DNA of 64,000 nt from Delftia acidovorans (GCA_031286585.1 JAITUC010000005.1:1-64000); one strand, 5' to 3'. Positions 1 to 9,168 are shown, counted from the stretch's first letter. Numbers and translations: made by a program. The notes: generated from the sequence alone by a model not told the origin.

Positions 1-149
1 TTGAGGCGAACGGCTTCCTCGACGGCGATTTCGTCGAAGGGGTTCATGCTCATCTTGACGTTGGCGATGTCCACGCCCGTGCCGTCCGACTTCACGCGGA
101 CCTTCACGTTGTAGTCCACGACACGTTTGACGGGTACAAGGATTTTCAT
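1..149 (-). CDS. etfB: Electron transfer flavoprotein beta subunit (N-terminal part)
   Basis: Only the first 49 codons lie in the window; the gene runs off the left edge. The peptide begins [20 protein letters not shown] and continues with a [29 protein letters not shown] stretch, which is the classic EtfB start and its nucleotide-binding region. EtfB pairs with EtfA (expected just outside the window) to take electrons from acyl-CoA dehydrogenases to ETF:quinone oxidoreductase. An AGGAAAG ribosome site precedes the ATG. It lies 35 bases after the flavoprotein gene on the same strand, and two acyl-CoA dehydrogenases sit upstream, so it may be the electron outlet of that operon, though a separate promoter is possible. 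Confidence 0.93.
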   Translation of the reverse strand, partial: MKILVPVKRVVDYNVKVRVKSDGTGVDIANVKMSMNPFDEIAVEEAVRL

Positions 150-184
150 GAGAAAGCTCTTTCCTGGTTTTTGAAAAGTGGCGG

Positions 185-1159
185 TCAGCGGGCCAGGCCG
201 GCCAACCGCTCGTTGATCAGTGCATGGGCCTGGTCCATGATGCCGGAGATCAGCTGCCGGACCGTGGGCACGTCGTGGATCAGGCCGGCCACCATGCCAC
301 AGGACCAGACGCCTGCGTCCATGTCGCCGTCATGCATGATGCGCGGATAGACGCCGGCCACTTCGGGCGCGATGTCGGCGAAGGTGATGGCCGCGCCCAG
401 CTCGCGCTCCTTTTGCAGCAGGCGCTCGGTGGCCGGGTTGGTCAGCACGCGCTCGGTGTTGCGCAGCGGGCGCATGACCAGGCGCGTGTCCAGCTCGCTG
501 GCCGCGACGATGGCCTGCTTGACGTTGTCGTGCACGGGCGCTTCCTGGGTGGCGATGAAGCGCGTGCCCATGTTGATGCCTTCGGCGCCCAGCGCCAGCG
601 CAGCCACCAGCGAGCGGCCGTCGGCCATGCCGCCCGAGGCGACGAACGGGATCTTCAGCTCTTCGGCCGCGCGCGGCAGCAGGATGAAGTTGGGGATGTC
701 GTCCTCGCCCGGATGGCCGCCGCACTCGAAGCCGTCCACGCTGATGGCGTCGCAGCCGATGGCCTCGGCCTTGAGCGCGTGGCGCACCGAGGTGCACTTG
801 TGGATGACCTTGATGCCGGCCTCCTTGAGCGCAGGCAGCCATTTCTGCGGGTTGTTGCCCGCCGTCTCCACGACCTTGACGCCGCCTTCGATGATGGCCT
901 TGACGTAGCCCGGATAGTCGGGCGGGTTGACCGAGGGCAGGAAGGTCAGGTTGACGCCGAAGGGCTTGTCCGTCATCTCGCGGCAGCGCGCGATCTCGCG
1001 CGCCAGCAGCTCGGGCGTGCGCTGGGTCAGGCCCGTGATGATGCCGAGGCCTCCCGCGTTGGAGACGGCGGCGGCCAGTTCGGCCAGGCCCACATGGTGC
1101 ATGCCACCCTGGATGATGGGGTGTTCTATGCCGAAGAGTTCGGTGATGCGTGTCTTCAT
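185..1159 (-). CDS. Nitronate monooxygenase / 2-nitropropane dioxygenase-like flavoprotein
   Basis: A protein of 324 residues with the FMN-dependent TIM-barrel fold of the nitronate monooxygenase family. Visible hallmarks are the N-terminal [12 protein letters not shown] segment, the [13 protein letters not shown] glycine motif, the [17 protein letters not shown] stretch carrying the family histidine, [29 protein letters not shown] for FMN phosphate binding, and a terminal [16 protein letters not shown] chose the ATG at 1159, not an upstream one at 1180, because a GGAG site sits correctly before it, inside the end of the upstream gene. Many members act on alkyl nitronates; others are NAD(P)H:quinone reductases or enoyl reductase-like, so the true substrate is open. 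Its place in a beta-oxidation operon suggests a redox or detoxifying role (inference). Confidence 0.85.
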   Translation of the reverse strand: MKTRITELFGIEHPIIQGGMHHVGLAELAAAVSNAGGLGIITGLTQRTPELLAREIARCREMTDKPFGVNLTFLPSVNPPDYPGYVKAIIEGGVKVVETAGNNPQKWLPALKEAGIKVIHKCTSVRHALKAEAIGCDAISVDGFECGGHPGEDDIPNFILLPRAAEELKIPFVASGGMADGRSLVAALALGAEGINMGTRFIATQEAPVHDNVKQAIVAASELDTRLVMRPLRNTERVLTNPATERLLQKERELGAAITFADIAPEVAGVYPRIMHDGDMDAGVWSCGMVAGLIHDVPTVRQLISGIMDQAHALINERLAGLAR

Positions 1160-1166
1160 GTCGTTG

Positions 1167-2180
1167 TCACTCCACTGCAATGCCCTTGTCGCGGATCAGC
1201 TGGCCCCAACGCGTGTAGTCCTGCTGGATGCGCTGTGCCAGCTGGGCGGGGTTCTGGTATGCGGCGATGGCGCCGGCGTTGAGCAGTTTGTCCTGGATGT
1301 CCTTCTCGGCCAGGATCTGCTGCACCTCACTGGCGATGCGGTCCACCACGGCCTTGGGTGTGCCCTTGGGCGCCAGCAGGCCGCCCCAGGAGACGGCGTC
1401 GTAGCCCTTGATGCCCTGCTCGGCAATGGTCCTGGTGTCGGGCAGCATGCTCACGCGCTGGGGCGAGCCCACGGCGATGGCGCGCAGCTTGCCGGCCTGG
1501 ATGTGGGGCAGCGCGGCCACGAGGTCGGCATACATGATGGGCACCTGGCCGCCGATGGTGTCGGTGATGGCGGGCACGCCGCCTTTGTAAGGCACGTGCT
1601 GCATGTCGAAGCCGGCCATCTGCTTGAGCAGCTCCATGCTCAGGTGGCCGAAGCTGCCGGCGCCCGAGCTGGTGTAGTTGAGCGGCGACTTCTGCGCCTT
1701 GGCGTGGGCGATCAGGCTCTTGAGGTCGGTGACATCGGGCAGCAGCGTGGGGTTGACCACGATGACGATGGGCAGGTCATAGACCGTGGCCACGGGCGTG
1801 AAGTCCTTGACGGTGTCGTAGCCGGCCTTCTTGTACAGGTGCGGCGCCAGCAACGTGGGCGTGGCCAGCATCATCAGCGTGTAGCCGTCGGCCGGGCTCC
1901 TGGCGACCTGCACGGCCGCGATGGAGCCGGAGGCGCCAGGGCGGTTTTCCACCACCACGGTCTGCTTGAGGCGCTCGCCCAGCTTCTGGCCCACGATGCG
2001 CGATGCCGTGTCGGTGGGGCCGCCCGCCGGGAAGGGCACGATCAGCCGCAGCATCTTGCTGGGCCAGCCGGTCTCGGCCAGGGCGCCGCCGGCCATGCCG
2101 GCCAGCAGCGGCGCCGCGGCCAGGGCCAGAACGCTGCGCCGCGTGGGGCGTGCCGGGGATGCGGGATTGCGCGTGTGCAT
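1167..2180 (-). CDS. Bug-family periplasmic solute-binding receptor (TctC-like) 1
   Basis: A 337-residue extracytoplasmic binding protein of the Bug/TctC family. A TRRSVLALAAAPLLAGMAGGALA signal with paired arginines suggests possible Tat export. The mature part shows family marks: LIVPFPAGGPTDTASRIVGQ near the N-terminus, VVENRPGASGSIAA, SPADGYTLMM, the HVPYKGG loop and a terminal SWGGLLAPKGTPKAVV block. Bug proteins bind carboxylates and may work with TctAB permeases or as sensors; no tctA or tctB is nearby. The start at 2180 has AGGAGACTTC before it; a longer frame to 2249 lacks this support. Its stop lies 7 bases before the flavoprotein start, suggesting coupling. Ligand unknown; a dicarboxylate fits the operon. 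Confidence 0.9.
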   Translation of the reverse strand: MHTRNPASPARPTRRSVLALAAAPLLAGMAGGALAETGWPSKMLRLIVPFPAGGPTDTASRIVGQKLGERLKQTVVVENRPGASGSIAAVQVARSPADGYTLMMLATPTLLAPHLYKKAGYDTVKDFTPVATVYDLPIVIVVNPTLLPDVTDLKSLIAHAKAQKSPLNYTSSGAGSFGHLSMELLKQMAGFDMQHVPYKGGVPAITDTIGGQVPIMYADLVAALPHIQAGKLRAIAVGSPQRVSMLPDTRTIAEQGIKGYDAVSWGGLLAPKGTPKAVVDRIASEVQQILAEKDIQDKLLNAGAIAAYQNPAQLAQRIQQDYTRWGQLIRDKGIAVE

Positions 2181-2245
2181 GAAGTCTCCTCTCAAAGCTG
2201 TCTCAGCAGTCGTCGGTGGCGGCCCGCTGCCGCGGGCCGGAAAAA

Positions 2246-3265
2246 TCAATCAAGCTTCGCGCCGGCTTCCTCCACCAGCGCCTTCCAGATGGGCATGTCG
2301 CGCTGGTAGTTCTCGCGGAAGGCCTGCGGGCTGTTCATCAGCGGCATGAAGCCAGCGCCCACGGTGCGCTCCAGCACCTTGGGGTCCTTGGCGATCTCGC
2401 GCAGGTGGCCGTAGAGCTGGTCCACGATCTCCTTGGGCACGCCGGCCGGTGCGCCCATGGCCACCCAGCCGTAGATGGCGTAGGCGTCGTCGGTCACGCC
2501 CTGTTCATGGATGGTGGGCAGCTTGGGCAGGATGTCCATGCGTTCCTTGCCCGTGACGCCGATGGCCTTGAGCTTGCCCGAGTCGATGAAGGGCTTGGTG
2601 TTGAGCGCGCTGGAAAAGCACATCTGCAGCTGGCCGCCGATCAGTTCCTGGATCATGGGCGCCTCGCCCTTGTAGGCGGCGTGGGTCATGTCGGCGTCCA
2701 TGGTCTTGCTCATGTAGGCGCCGGCCAGGTGGGCATACGAGCCCACGCCCCAGGAGCCATACGAGAGCTTGCCCTTGTTGGCCTTCACATAGGCCAGCAG
2801 CTCCTTCATGTTGTTGGCCGGCACCGAGGGATGGACCACCAGGGTGACGGGCGCCGCCGCGATCTGGGTGACCAGGGCGATGTCCTTTTGCGGGTTGTAG
2901 GGCAGCTTGGTGTAGAGGAACTGGTTGATCAGCATGGAGGTGCTGAGCGAGACCAGAAGGGTGTGGCCATCGGCGGGCGCCTTGACCACGGCGTCCGTGC
3001 CCAGGATGCCGGCGGCGCCCGCGCGGTTGTCGATGACCACGGGCTGGCCCACGCGCTTGGCCAGGGCCTCGCCGATGGTGCGCGCAATGATGTCGGTGGC
3101 GCCGCCCGCGTTGAAGGGCACGACCACGCGGATGGGCTTGGTGGGCCACGCGGCCGGCTTGCCGGCCTGTGCGAGGGCGCTGGTGGCGCCCGTGGCCAGC
3201 AGGCTGCCGCCGCCGATGGCGGCCAGCCCTTGAAGAATGTCGCGGCGTGTGACTTGGTTGCTCAT
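2246..3265 (-). CDS. Bug-family periplasmic solute-binding receptor (TctC-like) 2
   Basis: A 339-residue TctC-like receptor. It starts MSNQVTRRDILQGLAAIGGGSLLATGATSALAQA-like, with a twin-arginine-type leader TRRDILQG, then VVVPFNAGGATDIIARTIGE, VIDNRAGAAGILG and a THAAYKGEAPMIQELIGGQ pocket loop. An AGGAGACAAAACC site sets the start at 3265 instead of an in-frame ATG at 3316. It is only moderately similar to the next gene, so the two are not recent duplicates. Two different Bug receptors in one catabolic operon suggest two ligands or ligand plus sensor functions (inference). The 118 bases before the next upstream gene hold nothing I can call. Confidence 0.9.
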   Translation of the reverse strand: MSNQVTRRDILQGLAAIGGGSLLATGATSALAQAGKPAAWPTKPIRVVVPFNAGGATDIIARTIGEALAKRVGQPVVIDNRAGAAGILGTDAVVKAPADGHTLLVSLSTSMLINQFLYTKLPYNPQKDIALVTQIAAAPVTLVVHPSVPANNMKELLAYVKANKGKLSYGSWGVGSYAHLAGAYMSKTMDADMTHAAYKGEAPMIQELIGGQLQMCFSSALNTKPFIDSGKLKAIGVTGKERMDILPKLPTIHEQGVTDDAYAIYGWVAMGAPAGVPKEIVDQLYGHLREIAKDPKVLERTVGAGFMPLMNSPQAFRENYQRDMPIWKALVEEAGAKLD

Positions 3266-3383
3266 GGTTTTGTCTCCTGGGTATTGCTGTCTATGGGTGC
3301 CGTCTTGGTGCGGCATGCAAACCTGGCGGGTCGGGAGCCGGGCATCAATGGCCCCCGTGGAATCAGTCGCGTGATCGGTCCTC

Positions 3384-4640
3384 TTATCCCTGTTGCGCGG
3401 GGGTCTCGGGCAGGGTCAGAACGCCCTTGGACTGCAGCTGCTGCAGCTGCTCGTCGCTCATGCTCAGCAGCCGGTGCAGCACTTCGCGCGTGCCCTCGCC
3501 CAGCGTGGGCGGTGCATGGCGGATGGGCAGGCGCTGGCCGTCCAGGCGGTAGGGCGGCGCGAACACGGGCGTGGTGCCGACCACGGGGTGGGGCATGTCG
3601 CGCAGCAGGCCGCCACGGCGCGTGCGCTCGCTGGTCAGGGCCTCGTGCAGTCCGGCCACGCGGCCGCAGGGGATGCCGGCGGCCGTGAGGCGCTCCAGCA
3701 GCAGATCGCGCGGGAAGGAGCGGATCAGTTCCTTGAGCATGGGGCCCAGCTCCAGGCGGTTCTTCGCGCGGTTGACGTTGGTGGAGAAGCGCTCGTCCTC
3801 GACGATGTCGGGGCGCATCACCACCTGGCGGCAGAACTTGTCGAACTGGGCGTTGTTGCCCACGGCGATGATCAGCGGGCCGTCGGCCGCCTCGTACATG
3901 CCGTAGGGAACGATGGAGGGGTGGGCGTTGCCGTAGCGCTCGGGGTCGTGGCCGAGCTGCATGGCGTCCAGGCCGTAGTAGCCGGTGATCATGATGCCGC
4001 TGTCGTACAGCGCCATCTCGATGAGGCGGCCCTTGCCCGTGCGCTCGCGGCGGAACAGCGCGGCCAGGATGGCCTGGGCCGCGTACATGCCGGTCATGAG
4101 ATCGACCACGGCCACGCCGAACTTGAGCGGCGGCGTGCCGGCCTCGCCGTTGAGCGCCATGAGGCCGGCCTCGCCCTGGATGACCAGGTCGTAGCCAGGG
4201 CGCCTGGCCTCGGGGCCGCTGCTGTCATAGCCGGCCACGGCGCAGTAGATGATGCCGGGCTTGATGGCCTTGAGCTGCTCGTAGCCCAGGCCCAGCTTCT
4301 CGGCGCCGCCGGTCTTGAAGTTGTGGATGACCACGTCGAACTGGGGCAGCAGGTCGTGGACGATCTTCACGCCCTCGGGCGTCTGCAGGTCCAGCGTGAT
4401 GGACCGCTTGTTGCGGTTCATGCTGTTGTAGTAGGTGGTCTCGGTCTTGCCGATGCGCAGGCCCCAGTCGCGCGTGTCGTCGCCGCGGCCCGGGTGCTCG
4501 ACCTTGACCACTTCGGCGCCGAAGTCGGCCAGCACCATGCCGCACAGCGGCCCCGCGAACACGCGCGAGAGGTCGAGCACGCGCACACCCTCCAGCGGGA
4601 AGTCGATGTCCTGGTTCTGATCGTTGTGGCTGTCGGCCAT
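3384..4640 (-). CDS. Family III acyl-CoA transferase (CaiB/BaiF type)
   Basis: A 418-residue CoA-transferase. It has the N-terminal GVRVLDLSRVFAGP motif, ADFGAEVVKVEHPGRGDD, NRNKRSITLDLQ, and the GYDLVIQGEAGL segment with the expected catalytic aspartate at about residue 151. The family moves CoA from one acyl-CoA to another free acid through a mixed anhydride on that aspartate. In this operon no acid-CoA ligase is seen, so this enzyme is the natural candidate for activating the substrate, for example with succinyl-CoA as donor (inference). The start has AAGGAGACAACGCAC before it. It is followed closely by the crotonase gene upstream (42 bases). Confidence 0.9.
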   Translation of the reverse strand: MADSHNDQNQDIDFPLEGVRVLDLSRVFAGPLCGMVLADFGAEVVKVEHPGRGDDTRDWGLRIGKTETTYYNSMNRNKRSITLDLQTPEGVKIVHDLLPQFDVVIHNFKTGGAEKLGLGYEQLKAIKPGIIYCAVAGYDSSGPEARRPGYDLVIQGEAGLMALNGEAGTPPLKFGVAVVDLMTGMYAAQAILAALFRRERTGKGRLIEMALYDSGIMITGYYGLDAMQLGHDPERYGNAHPSIVPYGMYEAADGPLIIAVGNNAQFDKFCRQVVMRPDIVEDERFSTNVNRAKNRLELGPMLKELIRSFPRDLLLERLTAAGIPCGRVAGLHEALTSERTRRGGLLRDMPHPVVGTTPVFAPPYRLDGQRLPIRHAPPTLGEGTREVLHRLLSMSDEQLQQLQSKGVLTLPETPAQQG

Positions 4641-4682
4641 GTGCGTTGTCTCCTTGGAAAGTCTTTTAGGTCTTGAGCGGTT

Positions 4683-5483
4683 TCAGCCGCGCAGCTTGGT
4701 GAAGTCGGCAGCGCGCTTTTCGAGGAAGGCGCCAATGCCTTCGCGCGATTCCTCGCTCTCCTGCGAGCGCACCATGTACTGCGCCTCCAGCTCCAGCTGC
4801 TCTTCCAGCGTGTTGCGCGGCGCCTGGCGGCACAGGTCCTTGATCAGGGCCATGGCCTGGTCGGGGCCGGTGGCCACCTGGGCGGCCAGCGCCACGGCGT
4901 CGGCCTGGGCCTGGCCCGGTTCGGACAGGCGGTTGACGGGGCCCAGGGCATGCAGGCGCTCGCCGCTGATGCGCTCGCCGGTCAGGCACAGCTCGGTCAG
5001 CACCTGGCGCGAGACGAACTCGGCCAGGAAGGCGGTGGCGCCGCCATCGGGCGTGAGGCCGACCTTGACATAGGCGACCGAGAACACGGCGTTCTTCGCG
5101 GCCACGAGCATGTCGCAGGCCAGGGCCAGGGACAGGCCCGCGCCGGCCGCTGCGCCTTCGACGGCGGCGATCACGGGCTTGGGAAAGTCGCGCACGCTGC
5201 GGATCAGGTCATGCAGGCCTTCGAGCTTGGCGCGGCGCTCCTGCACCGGCAACTCGCGGCGCTTGGCCAGCTGGCGCAGGTCGCCGCCCGCGCAGAAGTG
5301 GCCGCCCTCGCCCGTGAGCACCACGGCGCCCACGGTGGGGTCGGTCGCCGCGCTCTTGAGCGCCGCCGTGACGGCCGCGTAGAACTCGGGCGACAGCGCA
5401 TTGCGCGCGGCCACGTTGTTGTTGGACAGCACCAGCACGGCGCCTTCGCGGCGGGTCAGCAGAACTTGGTTCGCTTCGGTCAT
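4683..5483 (-). CDS. Enoyl-CoA hydratase/isomerase family protein (isomerase-like)
   Basis: A 266-residue crotonase-fold protein. Both oxyanion-hole segments are present: GGHFCAGGDLRQL and EGAAAGAGLSLALACDM. The segment that in true hydratases carries the first catalytic glutamate (PEI...G) reads VAYVKVGLTPDGG here, with tyrosine in place of glutamate. The TPDGG aspartate matches the pattern of PaaG-type isomerases. I therefore favour a double-bond or epoxide isomerase over a plain hydratase; this is inference from alignment by eye. It sits 16 bases from the small dehydrogenase subunit and so belongs to the same transcript. It may help degrade unsaturated or ring-derived acyl-CoA intermediates. 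Confidence 0.85.
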   Translation of the reverse strand: MTEANQVLLTRREGAVLVLSNNNVAARNALSPEFYAAVTAALKSAATDPTVGAVVLTGEGGHFCAGGDLRQLAKRRELPVQERRAKLEGLHDLIRSVRDFPKPVIAAVEGAAAGAGLSLALACDMLVAAKNAVFSVAYVKVGLTPDGGATAFLAEFVSRQVLTELCLTGERISGERLHALGPVNRLSEPGQAQADAVALAAQVATGPDQAMALIKDLCRQAPRNTLEEQLELEAQYMVRSQESEESREGIGAFLEKRAADFTKLRG

Positions 5484-5499
5484 GGCGGCTTTCCTTGGC

Positions 5500-6636
5500 T
5501 CAGTGTTGCGAGCCGAGTGCGATGTAACGCGACAGATGGTGGTCCTCGTCGCCGAACTGGTGGTCGATCATGACCAGGCGCTTGGCGTAGTGGGCCAGGG
5601 GCAGCTCCCAGGTCATGCCGATGCCGCCATGCATCTGGATGCTTTCCTCGGCCACCAGGGTGCCGATGCGGCCGATGCTGTACTTGGCGGCCGACAGGGC
5701 CTTCTCGCGCGCCACGCGGTCTTCGTCCGCAATGGCGGCGGCCGCGTTGATCACGGCCGAGCGCGCCTGCTCCACTTCCAGCAGCAGGTCGGCCATGCGG
5801 TGCTGCAGGGCCTGGAAGCTGCCGATGGGCACGCCGAACTGCTTGCGCGTGCGCAGGTACTCCAGCGTCTGGTCCTTGGCCACGTCCATGGCGCCCACGG
5901 CCTCGGCGGTCAGCGCCAGCACGGCGTAGCCACTGATGCGCTCCAGCAGGGACAGGCCCTGGCCTTCGGCGCCCAGTAGCGCGTCTGCGCCGACCTGCAC
6001 CTTGTCCAGCACCAGCTCGGCCGCGCGGCCGCCTTCGATGCGGTTGTAGCCGCGCTTGGCGATGCCTGCGGCATTGCCGGGGACCAGGAACAGGCTGATG
6101 CCGGCCTCGTCGTACTGGCTGCCCGAAGTGCGGGCCGAGACCAGCAGCAGGTCGGCCTTCTCGCCGAAGGCGACCACGCCCTTGGCGCCGTTCAGCACCC
6201 AGCCGTCGCCGCTGCGCACGGCCGTGGTGGCGACGTTGTTGAGCTCGTAGTGGCTGCCGGGCTCGTCATGGGCCAGGGCCGCGATGGACGTGCCGCCGAT
6301 GATGGCTGCCAGCTGTTCCTTTTGCGCATCGCTGCCGGCCGCGATCAGGGCCTGGCCCACGACCAGGGCGCCCAGCAGCGGCTCGGCCACCAGGCCGCGG
6401 CCCAGGCATTCGAAGACCACGCTGATGTCGAAGCCCTGGCCGCCGAAGCCGCCCGCGTCCTCGGGGAACAGCGCGCCGATGGCGCCGATGTCCGCGAACT
6501 GCCCGTACAGCAGCGGGCTGTGGCCTTCCTCGCCATAGGCGACGTGGTTGCGCGCCTCGATGGCGTACTGCTCGGAGACGAAGCGGTTGAGGCTGTCCGC
6601 CAGCATGCGGCGGTCTTCGGTGTGTTCGAAGTTCAT
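5500..6636 (-). CDS. pimD: Acyl-CoA dehydrogenase, small-subunit type (PimD-like)
   Basis: A 378-residue flavoprotein of the acyl-CoA dehydrogenase superfamily, starting MNFEHTEDRRMLADSLNRF. It has the N-terminal helical domain, a shortened middle barrel without the usual FAD-contact motif (SIAALAHDEPGSHYELNN is seen instead of the common TEPxAGSD), and the C-terminal RKQFGVPIGSFQALQHRMADLLLE and MHGGIGMTWELPLAHYAKRL helices. It resembles the small subunit of pimeloyl-CoA dehydrogenase. The partner, the large subunit, is the next gene upstream, 20 bases away. The two probably form a mixed dehydrogenase that introduces the 2,3 double bond and gives electrons to ETF. The pim name is by resemblance; the substrate is not proven. 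Confidence 0.82.
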   Translation of the reverse strand: MNFEHTEDRRMLADSLNRFVSEQYAIEARNHVAYGEEGHSPLLYGQFADIGAIGALFPEDAGGFGGQGFDISVVFECLGRGLVAEPLLGALVVGQALIAAGSDAQKEQLAAIIGGTSIAALAHDEPGSHYELNNVATTAVRSGDGWVLNGAKGVVAFGEKADLLLVSARTSGSQYDEAGISLFLVPGNAAGIAKRGYNRIEGGRAAELVLDKVQVGADALLGAEGQGLSLLERISGYAVLALTAEAVGAMDVAKDQTLEYLRTRKQFGVPIGSFQALQHRMADLLLEVEQARSAVINAAAAIADEDRVAREKALSAAKYSIGRIGTLVAEESIQMHGGIGMTWELPLAHYAKRLVMIDHQFGDEDHHLSRYIALGSQH

Positions 6637-6656
6637 GTTCCGTTTTCCTTGCCGGA

Positions 6657-7853
6657 TCAGAGGCCGAGGATCATCTTGGAGATGATGTTCTTTTGAATCT
6701 CGTTGGAGCCGCCGAAGATCGACAGCTTGCGGTAGTTGAAGTACGCGGCGGCGGCCGTGGCGGCAGCCGCGTCGCCGATGGCGGGCTGGTCGTAGCCGGC
6801 CTGCAGGGCCTCTTCGACGAAGGGCGCGGCATAGGGGCCCATGGCGCGGCGTACCAGGGACAGGATTTCCTGGCGGATCTCGGTGCCGCGGATCTTGAGC
6901 ATGGAGCTTTCGGCGCCCGGCACGCCGCCGCCGGCCACGGCGGCGATCACGCGCAGGTTGGTGGTCTTCATGTTCTCCAGGTCGATCTCGACCTTGGCCA
7001 GGCGGGCCGCGAACAGCGGATCCTGCGTCAGCGGCTTGCCGTTGCGCAGCATGCGGCCGGCCACGGCCTTGAGCTTTTCCAGGCCGGCCACCGAGAAGCC
7101 CACGCCCGCGATGTTGGTGCGCTCGTAGGTCAGCAGGTACTTGGCGTAGGTCCAGCCCTTGTTTTCTTCGCCGACCAGGTTCTCCACGGGCACCCTGACG
7201 TCGGTGAAGAAGACTTCGTTGACCTCGTGCTCGCCGTCCAGCGTGATGATGGGGCGCACTTCCACGCCGGGCGAGTTCATGTCCACCAGCAGGAAGCTGA
7301 TGCCCTGCTGCGCCTTGGCTTCGCGATTGGTGCGCACCAGGCAGAAGATCATGTTGGCGTGCTGGCCCAGCGTGGTCCAGGTCTTCTGGCCGTTGACGAT
7401 GTAGTGATCTCCATCGCGCACGGCAGACGTCTTGACCGAGGCCAGGTCCGAACCTGAACCCGGCTCCGAATAGCCCTGGCACCACCAGTCGGCGCCATTG
7501 AGGATGCGCGGCAGCCAGTGGGCCTTTTGCGCCTCGTTGCCGTACTTGATCAGGACGGGGCCCAGCATGCTCAGCCCGAAGGGCACGATGCGCGGCGTGC
7601 CCGCCAGTGCGCACTCATGCTCGAAGATGAATTTCTGCACCGCGCTCCAGCCCGGGCCGCCGTGCTGCTCGGGCCAGTGGTTGGCCAGCCAGCCGCGCTC
7701 GTTGAGGATGGCGTGCCAGCGCTCCATGTCCTGCTTGCTCAGTTGCAGGCCGTTCTTGACCTTGTGCGACAGGTCCTCGGGCAGCTTGTCCTTGAGGAAG
7801 CCGCGAACCTCGTCGCGGAAGGCCAGTTCTTCGGGGGTGAATTGCAAATCCAT
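6657..7853 (-). CDS. pimC: Acyl-CoA dehydrogenase, large-subunit type (PimC-like)
   Basis: A 398-residue acyl-CoA dehydrogenase beginning MDLQFTPEELAFRDEVRGFL. It shows NHWPEQHGGPGWS, the FAD/substrate stretch QGYSEPGSGSDLASVKTSA, NGQKTWTTLGQHAN, and a C-terminal FGGSNEIQKNIISKMILGL. The position that carries the catalytic glutamate in medium-chain dehydrogenases (YEG) is glycine (FGG), so the base must come from elsewhere, as in heteromeric or other subgroups. It overlaps no neighbour but is 10 bases after the thiolase and 20 before the small subunit. Large plus small subunit in this order with thiolase and hydratase/dehydrogenase matches the pimFABCDE layout known from Rhodopseudomonas palustris. 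Confidence 0.85.
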   Translation of the reverse strand: MDLQFTPEELAFRDEVRGFLKDKLPEDLSHKVKNGLQLSKQDMERWHAILNERGWLANHWPEQHGGPGWSAVQKFIFEHECALAGTPRIVPFGLSMLGPVLIKYGNEAQKAHWLPRILNGADWWCQGYSEPGSGSDLASVKTSAVRDGDHYIVNGQKTWTTLGQHANMIFCLVRTNREAKAQQGISFLLVDMNSPGVEVRPIITLDGEHEVNEVFFTDVRVPVENLVGEENKGWTYAKYLLTYERTNIAGVGFSVAGLEKLKAVAGRMLRNGKPLTQDPLFAARLAKVEIDLENMKTTNLRVIAAVAGGGVPGAESSMLKIRGTEIRQEILSLVRRAMGPYAAPFVEEALQAGYDQPAIGDAAAATAAAAYFNYRKLSIFGGSNEIQKNIISKMILGL

Positions 7854-7863
7854 TGCTGTGTCC

Positions 7864-9060
7864 TCAATAAATTTCGAACAGGCCTGCGGCGCCCATGCCA
7901 CCTGCGATGCACATGGTGACCACGCCCCACTTGACTGACGCGTCCCGTGCCTTGCGGCGCCGGCCTTCCAGCAGGATGTGGCCCGCCAGGCGCGCACCCG
8001 TCATGCCGAAGGGGTGGCCGATGGAGATGGCGCCGCCGTTGACGTTCAGGCGCTCGTTGGGAATGCCCAGCTTGCGCTGGCAGTACAGGGCCTGGGAGGC
8101 GAAGGCCTCGTTGAGTTCCCACAGGTCGATGTCCTCGACCTTGAGGCCGTGGCGCGCCAGCAGCTTGGGGACCGCGAAGACCGGGCCGATGCCCATCTCG
8201 TCAGGCTCGCAGCCGGCCACGGCAAAGCCGCGGAAGGCGCCCAGCGGGGTCAGGCCCAGGCGCTCGGCCTGCCTGGCTTCCATCAGCACGCAGGCCGACG
8301 ATCCATCGGACAGCTGCGAGGCATTGCCGGCCGTGATGAACTGGTCCGGGCCCTTGACGGGCTCGAGCTTGGCCAGGCCTTCCAACGTGGTGGAGGCGCG
8401 GTTGCAGTTGTCCTTGGTGGCGACCACGTCGCGGTAGGTGATCTCGCCCGTGTCCTTGTTCTTCTCGGCCATGCGCGTGGCGCAGGCAATGATTTCGTCC
8501 TTGAACAGGTCGGCGGCCTGGGCGGCTGCCGTGCGCTGCTGGCTTTGCAGCGAGAAGGCGTCCTGGTCCTCGCGGCTGATGCCGTAGCGGCGTGCCACGA
8601 TGTCGGCCGTGTCGATCATGGCCATGTACAGCGCGGGCTTGTGCTCGACCAGCCAGGGGTCCATGTCGGTGGGCAGGTTGTTGCCGGGGCGGATGCCCGA
8701 GATGGTCTCTACGCCGCCGGCCAGCATGGCGTCCACGCCCTCGGCCACGATGCGGCCCGCCGCGATGGCGATGGACTGCAGGCCCGAGGCGCAAAAGCGC
8801 GTGATGGTCGTGCCCGCGATGGACAGGGGAAGCTCGGCGCGCAGCACGGCCTGGCGGCCCAGGTTGCGGCCCTGGAAGCCGTCGGGGTTGCCGCAGCCCA
8901 GGATCAGGTCCTCGATCATGGCCGGGTCGATGCCCGAGCGCTCGACCGCGGCCTTGACCGAGAAGGCCGCCAGCTGGGCGGCGGGCGTGACGTTGAACTC
9001 GCCGCGGTGCGACTTGGTCAGGGGCGTGCGGGCAGTGGAAACGATGACGGCTTCGCGCAT
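7864..9060 (-). CDS. Acetyl-CoA acyltransferase (thiolase), PimB-like position
   Basis: A 398-residue thiolase. The acyl-accepting cysteine is Cys90 in TRFCASGLQS; the catalytic pair is completed by His349 in SIGHPFGMTG and Cys384 in MCIAGGMGAAGLFEIY. The segment WELNEAFASQ carries the third conserved histidine-region asparagine. It cleaves 3-ketoacyl-CoA with CoA to release acetyl-CoA and a shorter acyl-CoA. It lies 10 bases before the large dehydrogenase subunit and 108 bases after the hydratase/dehydrogenase gene, giving a full beta-oxidation spiral in one operon. A second thiolase at 59609-60805 belongs to a different operon, so this one is likely specific for the operon substrate. Confidence 0.93.
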   Translation of the reverse strand: MREAVIVSTARTPLTKSHRGEFNVTPAAQLAAFSVKAAVERSGIDPAMIEDLILGCGNPDGFQGRNLGRQAVLRAELPLSIAGTTITRFCASGLQSIAIAAGRIVAEGVDAMLAGGVETISGIRPGNNLPTDMDPWLVEHKPALYMAMIDTADIVARRYGISREDQDAFSLQSQQRTAAAQAADLFKDEIIACATRMAEKNKDTGEITYRDVVATKDNCNRASTTLEGLAKLEPVKGPDQFITAGNASQLSDGSSACVLMEARQAERLGLTPLGAFRGFAVAGCEPDEMGIGPVFAVPKLLARHGLKVEDIDLWELNEAFASQALYCQRKLGIPNERLNVNGGAISIGHPFGMTGARLAGHILLEGRRRKARDASVKWGVVTMCIAGGMGAAGLFEIY

Positions 9061-9168
9061 GGTCGGTCCTTGCTTGTCTCTGGAAAATTGTTGTGGTTGT
9101 GCACGGCCCTGCCCGCTCTGCGTTGGACGGAGCGGGTCAAGGGCATGGCGGGGAAACGCAGGGGCGGC

